From an uncultured Clostridia bacterium (lineage in GTDB: Bacteria > Bacillota > Clostridia > TANB77 > CAG-508): a stretch of 64,000 nt of DNA. The notes under the pieces were generated by a model. The model saw nothing but the letters and a program-made list of their open reading frames with translations. It was not told where the DNA came from and ran no database searches. The position numbers and the translations under genes were made by a program. The stretch lies in assembly GCA_947649935.1 (NCBI GenBank), contig CANSTR010000004.1, positions 17,417 through 81,416 on the forward strand, written 5' to 3'. Shown here piece after piece: positions 58,312 to 64,000 of this stretch. Numbering within the stretch: the first letter of the stretch is position 1; every line of letters starts with the position of its first letter.

Positions 58312-59481
58312 ATGAAGGATATAACGATTTCAAAAGATATTGTATACATTGGAGCAGATGATAAAGACATTGACTTGTTTGAAAGTCAATATGTGGTGCC
58401 AAATGGAATTTCTTATAATTCCTATTTGATTAAAGATGAGAAAAATGTTGTTATGGATACCGTGGACAAGCGAAAATCGGAGGAATGGTTAGAAAATTTG
58501 GAAAATGCTTTGGCAGGAGAAAAACCAGATTATTTGGTGATTTCGCACATGGAGCCAGACCATGCTTATAACATTGGGCGTTTGGCGGAAAAATATCCAG
58601 AAATGAAATTGATTGGAAATGCTGTAACTTTTAATTATATGAAGCAATTTTTTGAGATTCTGCATTTGGAGGAACGAAAAATGGTTGTGAAAGAAGGCGA
58701 CGAAATCAATCTTGGCAAGCATACATTGCAATTTTTCATGGCGCCAATGGTGCATTGGCCGGAGGTTATGGTGACGTATGAAAAAGCGGAAAAAATCGTG
58801 TTTTCAGCAGACGGATTTGGCAAATTTGGTGCCTTGGATGTAGAGGAGGATTGGGCATGTGAGGCGAGAAGGTATTATTTCAACATTTGTGGAAAATATG
58901 GTGTGCAGGTACAAGCGTTGTTGAAAAAATTGGCGACTTTGGATGTGGCAATGATTTGCCCGTTGCATGGTCCGATTTTGAAGGAAAATTTGGGGCATTA
59001 TATCGATAAATACAGGATTTGGAGCAGTTATGAGCCAGAGGATGATGGCGTGCTTATTGCGTATGCTTCGATTCATGGAAATACAGCTGAGGCTGCCAAG
59101 GAGCTAGCCAAAATGTTGGAGAAAAAAGGTGCCAAAAAGGTCGCCTTAGCGGATTTGACGAGGGATGACATGGCAGAAGCGATTGAAGATGCGTTTCGTT
59201 ATGATAAAATGATTGTGGCTGCGTCAACTTACGATGCGGGCGTGTTTCCGCCAATGGAGCAATTTTTGCGACATTTGCTAAGTAAAAATTTCCAAAAGCG
59301 TAAAGTTGGTTTTGTGGAAAATGGAACTTGGGCACCTATGGCAGCGAAAGTGATGCAAGAGATGGTTGGCAAAATGAAGGAAATGGAGATTTGTGAGCCA
59401 GTTGTTACGATTAAGTCGAGAATGAATGAGGAATCAAGACAGAAAATGGAAGAATTGGCGGAGAATATTTTGAGAAAATAG
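58312..59481 (+). CDS. FprA family A-type flavoprotein
   Basis: ISHMEPDHAYNIGRLAEKYP; MAPMVHWPEVMVTY; YASIHGNTAEAAKELA. Confidence 0.93.
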   Translation: MKDITISKDIVYIGADDKDIDLFESQYVVPNGISYNSYLIKDEKNVVMDTVDKRKSEEWLENLENALAGEKPDYLVISHMEPDHAYNIGRLAEKYPEMKLIGNAVTFNYMKQFFEILHLEERKMVVKEGDEINLGKHTLQFFMAPMVHWPEVMVTYEKAEKIVFSADGFGKFGALDVEEDWACEARRYYFNICGKYGVQVQALLKKLATLDVAMICPLHGPILKENLGHYIDKYRIWSSYEPEDDGVLIAYASIHGNTAEAAKELAKMLEKKGAKKVALADLTRDDMAEAIEDAFRYDKMIVAASTYDAGVFPPMEQFLRHLLSKNFQKRKVGFVENGTWAPMAAKVMQEMVGKMKEMEICEPVVTIKSRMNEESRQKMEELAENILRK

Positions 59482-59489
59482 GAGTTTTT

Positions 59490-60143
59490 ATGGATAAACA
59501 ATACACAGACAAAGAGGTATTTAATCAGCGTTTTGTGGAAATAAACGAGGATGAATCAGTAAAAATACGAGAAACAACGTATGACAACTGGCTGAAAGAT
59601 TATGAACAGGAAATTGAAAATTGTCAGACACCGATTGTAGATTTGGGCTGTGGACTGGGCAATAATACGTTTTATTTATTGCAAAAGGGAAAAGAGGTGC
59701 TAGCTTGTGATTATTCAGAAGTCGCGATTGAAACGCTTCAAAAAGAGGCACCTCAAGCAAAGACTTGTCTTTTTGATATGACGAAAAGATTTCCAATTCA
59801 AGACGATTATACAGAAATTGTGATTGCAGATTTGAGCATTCATTATTTCCCAGAAGATACGACCAAGCAAATTATTCAAGAAATCAAGCGAATTTTGAAG
59901 CCAAATGGCATTTTGCTTTTTCGTGTCGATGCTGTGGATGATTGTAATTTTATAGCCAATCATGAAAATTTGGATGACCATTTTATTTGGCAACCAAAAT
60001 GGAAAAAGAGTAAGCGATTATTTGATAGAACAAGTATACAATATTTTTTTTGGGATTGGAAAATTGAAAAGTTGCAAAAAGAAAAAATGATGCGCTATGA
60101 ACTCGAAAAAATCGTGTATAATTGTGCAGTAAGAAAGGTGTGA
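59490..60143 (+). CDS. Class I SAM-dependent methyltransferase
   Basis: IVDLGCGLGNNTFYLLQKGKEVLACDYSEVAI. Confidence 0.85.
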   Translation: MDKQYTDKEVFNQRFVEINEDESVKIRETTYDNWLKDYEQEIENCQTPIVDLGCGLGNNTFYLLQKGKEVLACDYSEVAIETLQKEAPQAKTCLFDMTKRFPIQDDYTEIVIADLSIHYFPEDTTKQIIQEIKRILKPNGILLFRVDAVDDCNFIANHENLDDHFIWQPKWKKSKRLFDRTSIQYFFWDWKIEKLQKEKMMRYELEKIVYNCAVRKV

Positions 60144-60145
60144 AA

Positions 60146-60730
60146 ATGAACGAAATTGTATTTGTGACGCATAATCAAGGAAAAGCGAAGTCGGCACAAA
60201 AGTATTTGAAAGATATTCAATTTACGACTTATGATTTTGAATTGGATGAGCCGAGAAGTGATGATTTGAAGGAAATTGCGACTGCTAAAGTGAAGCAGGC
60301 GTATGAAATTGTTAAGAAGCCGTGTCTTGCCTTGGACACCGGATTTTTTATTGACAGTTTAAATGGCTTTCCGAAAACGTTTGTGAATTTTGCTTTGGAT
60401 ACGATTGGTGTGTCTGGTATTTTAAAATTGATGGAAAACGAAACGGATAGAAGTTGTCGATTTGAGGAATGTTTGGCGTATTTTGATGGCACGCAAATTC
60501 GCTATTTTTACGGAAGACATCCTGGCAATTTGACTTACCAAATGGAAGGCATAAATCGTGAGGAAAAATGGTCAGATTTGTGGTACATTTTTAAGCCAAA
60601 TCATTTTGACAAAACATTGGCGCAGATGAGTGAGTTGGAAAGAGAAGAACGCAGAAAGATAGATGGTTCACAAGAGGCGCTTAGAGAATTTGCGAAATGG
60701 TTTGAAAAGGAGAATGAAAATGGATTTTAA
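60146..60730 (+). CDS. Non-canonical purine NTP pyrophosphatase (HAM1/RdgB-like)
   Basis: IVFVTHNQGKAKSAQKYL; ALDTGFFIDSLNGFPKTFVNFALDTIG. Confidence 0.85.
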   Translation: MNEIVFVTHNQGKAKSAQKYLKDIQFTTYDFELDEPRSDDLKEIATAKVKQAYEIVKKPCLALDTGFFIDSLNGFPKTFVNFALDTIGVSGILKLMENETDRSCRFEECLAYFDGTQIRYFYGRHPGNLTYQMEGINREEKWSDLWYIFKPNHFDKTLAQMSELEREERRKIDGSQEALREFAKWFEKENENGF

Positions 60731-61292
60731 ACAACAAATTCAAATGTATAGGCCGTATAATGAGCAAGAAGAAAGAGATAAGCAAACAATGTTAAAATGG
60801 ATGGATAGATTTGAGGATGTTTTAACGAGGAAGAATGAAGTGGCACATTTTACAGCGTCCGCTTGGGTGGTAAATCGAGAAAGAACGAAAGTGCTTATGA
60901 TTTATCATAATATTTATCAAAGTTGGGCGTGGACAGGTGGACATAGCGATGGGGAGTCGGATTTATTGCAGACAGCGATTCGCGAAGTGAAAGAAGAAAC
61001 TGGTGTGGAAAATGTGAAGACGTTATGTGACGATATTTTTTCATTAGAAATTTTATGTGTGAATGGACATGTAAAAAATGGAAACTATGTTTCTTCGCAT
61101 TTGCATTTTAATGTGACGTATCTTTTGGAAGTGGACGAAACAGAATTGCTACATAGCAAGCCAGATGAAAACAGTGGCGTAAAGTGGATTTTGGTGGAAG
61201 ATGTGACGAAAGTGTCAAATGAAAAATGGATGTGTGAAAAGGTTTATTCGAAATTGAATCAAAAGTTGGAGGAACTGAAGAAGGAGTTTTAA
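60720..61292 (+). CDS. NUDIX hydrolase
   Basis: GGHSDGESDLLQTAIREVKEETGVE. Confidence 0.9.
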   Translation: MDFKQQIQMYRPYNEQEERDKQTMLKWMDRFEDVLTRKNEVAHFTASAWVVNRERTKVLMIYHNIYQSWAWTGGHSDGESDLLQTAIREVKEETGVENVKTLCDDIFSLEILCVNGHVKNGNYVSSHLHFNVTYLLEVDETELLHSKPDENSGVKWILVEDVTKVSNEKWMCEKVYSKLNQKLEELKKEF

Positions 61293-61294
61293 TC

Positions 61295-62500
61295 ATGGTA
61301 AATATAGAAACAAAAGATACGAAATTATCGAGTGGAGCTCAAATTTTAATTTTAAATCAAGTGCTTTCTAAAATGATTAGTATATTTTTGAATACTTTTT
61401 TGGCAGCTTATTTTTATAAAATAACGCAACAGAATATTTTTTATTTGTCGCTTTACAATATGATTGGTTGGTTTGTGGCAACGATAGGCGCTTTTTGGAC
61501 CGCAGATTTTATTAAAAGAAAAAACAAAATGAATGTATATCGATTTGGAACATTGATTCAAATCGTGTATATCTTTATCATTATTTTAATGAAAGAGAAA
61601 ATTGTTAATTACGTTTGGCTGATTGGAATTATATATGGAATTTCTGTTGCCACGATAGGGTTTCCGTTTAATATGATAAAGTCAGAGCAGATTTCAAACC
61701 AAGAAAGAAGTCGATATTTGGGTTATGAAGTAGTTGCGACAGAAAGCGTCAGTTTAATTGTACCGATTTTATTGGGAGCCTACATTACTGCTTATTCCTA
61801 TGAAGTGACTGCTGGTTTAATTTTGGTATTTGCTATTTTAAAATTAATCCTTAGTTTTTTTATCCAAAATAAAAATGTGCAAACGAGTCAAATTAATTTG
61901 AGAAAAATGTGGCAAATTTTTGTAAAAGATGAAAATTTGAAAAAGTTATATTTGGTAGAGTTTTTAAAAGGCTTTAATCGCTATGGAGTGATGAGTTTGG
62001 TCGTTTCTTTGTTGATGATTTATCAAACAGAAAATGATTTGGAACTAGGAAGCTGGACATCATTATTTTCGTTGTTTACAATCATCTCGATGTATTTATT
62101 TGGAAAATATTATCATGAAGCACAAAAAAGAAAGATGTTAGAAGTTTCTGCAATTGTAACAATTGCCAGCTTTATTTATATCGCTTTTTCAGTCAATCTG
62201 GTTAGTGTTGTTGCCTATAATATTGCTTATGCTGTTTTTATGAACATTATTTTAAATATAACGGAAAAAGATTTGTTTGATTATGCAAATCGAGAGCCAT
62301 TTGCCAAAGAGTTGAATACAGAATATTTCGTATTGCGAGAACTGTTTTTGAACATAGGAAGAATCGTTGGCTACAGTATTTTATTAGTAGCAGTTGGAAT
62401 TACACAAAATTTAGAAATGTTGAGTATTTTGTTTTTTATCATTATGATTTCTGTTTTGTTCACGATTTTGATGAGCTGGCAAATGAAGGAAAGTGATTAG
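61295..62500 (+). CDS. MFS-type membrane transporter
   Basis: Multi-TM; SNQERSRYLGYEVVATESVSLIVPILLGAYI. Confidence 0.75.
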   Translation: MVNIETKDTKLSSGAQILILNQVLSKMISIFLNTFLAAYFYKITQQNIFYLSLYNMIGWFVATIGAFWTADFIKRKNKMNVYRFGTLIQIVYIFIIILMKEKIVNYVWLIGIIYGISVATIGFPFNMIKSEQISNQERSRYLGYEVVATESVSLIVPILLGAYITAYSYEVTAGLILVFAILKLILSFFIQNKNVQTSQINLRKMWQIFVKDENLKKLYLVEFLKGFNRYGVMSLVVSLLMIYQTENDLELGSWTSLFSLFTIISMYLFGKYYHEAQKRKMLEVSAIVTIASFIYIAFSVNLVSVVAYNIAYAVFMNIILNITEKDLFDYANREPFAKELNTEYFVLRELFLNIGRIVGYSILLVAVGITQNLEMLSILFFIIMISVLFTILMSWQMKESD

Positions 62501-62521
62501 ATTAAAAAGAAAGAGGGAGAT

Positions 62522-63241
62522 ATGAAATATGCAATCATTGATTATCGAATGAGAAAAGCAGAAAGGGATTTTCTGAAAAGTTTGAATTATGAGTTGGTAG
62601 AAGTACCAAAGTCGAAGGCAGTTTATGAGGAGATTTCTTCGCATGTGGACATTTTTTGTTGTAAAATTAACAATGCTTTGGTAGTTGAAAAATCTTGTTA
62701 TGTCTATTTAAAAAGTAAGTTGAAAAACACAAACATGCAAATAGTGGAAGGCAAGACGACTGTTTCGGGAAAATATCCACAAGATATTCCTTATAATGTT
62801 TGTCAAATTGGAAATAAAATCATTCACAATTTTGCTTATACTGATCCAGTGATTTTACAAAAGATAGAAGAGGAAAAATTGCAGAAAATTCAAATTTCGC
62901 AAGGCTATAGCAATTGTGCAATTGGTGTAATCAATGAAAATTCTGCAATTGTGGCAGACAAAAAGATTGCTGAAAAATTGGTAAGGGCTGGTATCAAAGT
63001 TCTTTTGCTGGAAAGAATTCCGAATATCAAATTGCTTCGTCAACCGAATCAATATAGCCAAATGAATGGCTTAATTGGTGGAGCAATGGCAAGTATTGAA
63101 AATAAAATGATGGTATTTGGAGAGTTGGAAAAAATAGATCGTAATCATCAAATTTCAAAATTTATAGAAAAACAAGGAATTGAAGTTGTGGATTTTAAAG
63201 GGCTTGATGTAGTGGACTATGGTGGACTAATTTTAGCATAA
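62522..63241 (+). CDS. Hypothetical protein (DUF6873-like)
   Basis: MKYAIIDYRMRKAERDFLKSLNYELVEVP...VDFKGLDVVDYGGLILA. Confidence 0.6.
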   Translation: MKYAIIDYRMRKAERDFLKSLNYELVEVPKSKAVYEEISSHVDIFCCKINNALVVEKSCYVYLKSKLKNTNMQIVEGKTTVSGKYPQDIPYNVCQIGNKIIHNFAYTDPVILQKIEEEKLQKIQISQGYSNCAIGVINENSAIVADKKIAEKLVRAGIKVLLLERIPNIKLLRQPNQYSQMNGLIGGAMASIENKMMVFGELEKIDRNHQISKFIEKQGIEVVDFKGLDVVDYGGLILA

Positions 63242-63338
63242 AAAACATGAAATATTTTTAAAGAAACTATTGACATTAATTACATTTTAAAATATACTTA
63301 CTTATGTAAAAACAAAAGTATTTTAGGGAGGTAAACAA

Positions 63339-63836
63339 ATGAAAAAAAGTGAGAAAAGAATGATATTGATTTTAGTTATTATTGCAGTAATTGCTATTGC
63401 AGTATTTGTCATTGTAAGAAGAGAAGATGCGTCAGGAATGCAACAAAATGCAGGAGGACAAACTTCGCAAAGTGGACAAATGGGTGAAGCAAATAAAGAT
63501 TCTGATTTAGTTGAAAAATTGAAAGATGGAACCAAATTAAATATCAGTGATAAACTTTCAGAAACCAAAACGTTTGGAAATTATGAGGTGTCGAATATTC
63601 AGTTAACAGAAAAAAATGGAGAATCATTAATTTTAGCAGATGTGAAGAATATTGGTAGTACTAAAATGGAAATGAAATTTGCTGATATAAAATTAGTAGA
63701 TAAAGAAGGAAATGAGATAACAACACTTCAAGCTGTTATTGGTGAAGTAGAACCAGGTGCAACTGTACAATTGCAGGTATCTGCTACAACAGATTTCTCA
63801 GATGCATATGATTTTTCAATCGTAGTAAATGAATAA
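63339..63836 (+). CDS. Membrane-anchored FxLYD-like domain protein
   Basis: N-terminal TM; NYEVSNIQLTEKNGESLILADVKNIGSTKMEMKFADIKLVDKEG. Confidence 0.65.
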   Translation: MKKSEKRMILILVIIAVIAIAVFVIVRREDASGMQQNAGGQTSQSGQMGEANKDSDLVEKLKDGTKLNISDKLSETKTFGNYEVSNIQLTEKNGESLILADVKNIGSTKMEMKFADIKLVDKEGNEITTLQAVIGEVEPGATVQLQVSATTDFSDAYDFSIVVNE

Positions 63837-63857
63837 AAAGTGAATTAAAAATGTAAG

Positions 63858-63886
63858 AAAATGGTAGATAAATTCTACCATTTTTT
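63858..63886 (+). terminator. Rho-independent terminator
   Basis: AAATGGTAGA taaat TCTACCATTTTTT. Confidence 0.8.
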
Positions 63887-64000
63887 GTATGTTAAAAATT
63901 TTTTTGAAAAAAGTCTTGACAATTAAGACTAAAGGTGCTAAAATAAAAAACGTTGACAGTAAAAAAAGAAAAGCAAGAAGAGAAAAAATAACACATAAAA

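Overview
AT-rich, Firmicutes/Clostridia-like chromosomal window. It carries about 45 mostly housekeeping and envelope genes, nearly all on the + strand: rplU-rpmA, glmU, a GH15-family gene, radA, der-plsY-gpsA, ppaC, ftsEX with two M23 peptidases and ctpA, a glycosyltransferase cluster with galE, pfkA, tig, clpP-clpX, an IscU-like/GGGtGRT pair, and fprA. There are three tRNAs (Glu-CTC, His-GTG, Gln-TTG). No CRISPR array, prophage or transposase was seen. The main observation is a phase-locked pattern at CGG codons. Five recognisable genes (glmU, a large membrane protein, plsY, an EnvC-like M23 peptidase, a Gly-rich-tailed DUF2207-like protein) are interrupted at seven sites. At every site the zero frame reaches a CGG codon and the homologous protein continues in the +1 frame if the C is skipped, so CGG-N becomes GGN (Gly). 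A manual scan of the recognised genes found only one other in-frame CGG (a small minus-strand ORF at 3704-4138), while out-of-phase CGG trinucleotides are common. This suggests CGG is unassigned or starved here and works as a general +1 frameshift (skip-C, or CGGN quadruplet) signal. Other notable items are dispersed palindromes that are symmetric divergent sigma70-type promoters, a family of GTAGGGGC hairpin mini-elements (three of which supply stop codons), an operator-like motif shared by three promoters, and an L27 without the Firmicutes N-terminal extension together with absence of prp. All calls come from reading the sequence; no database search was run.
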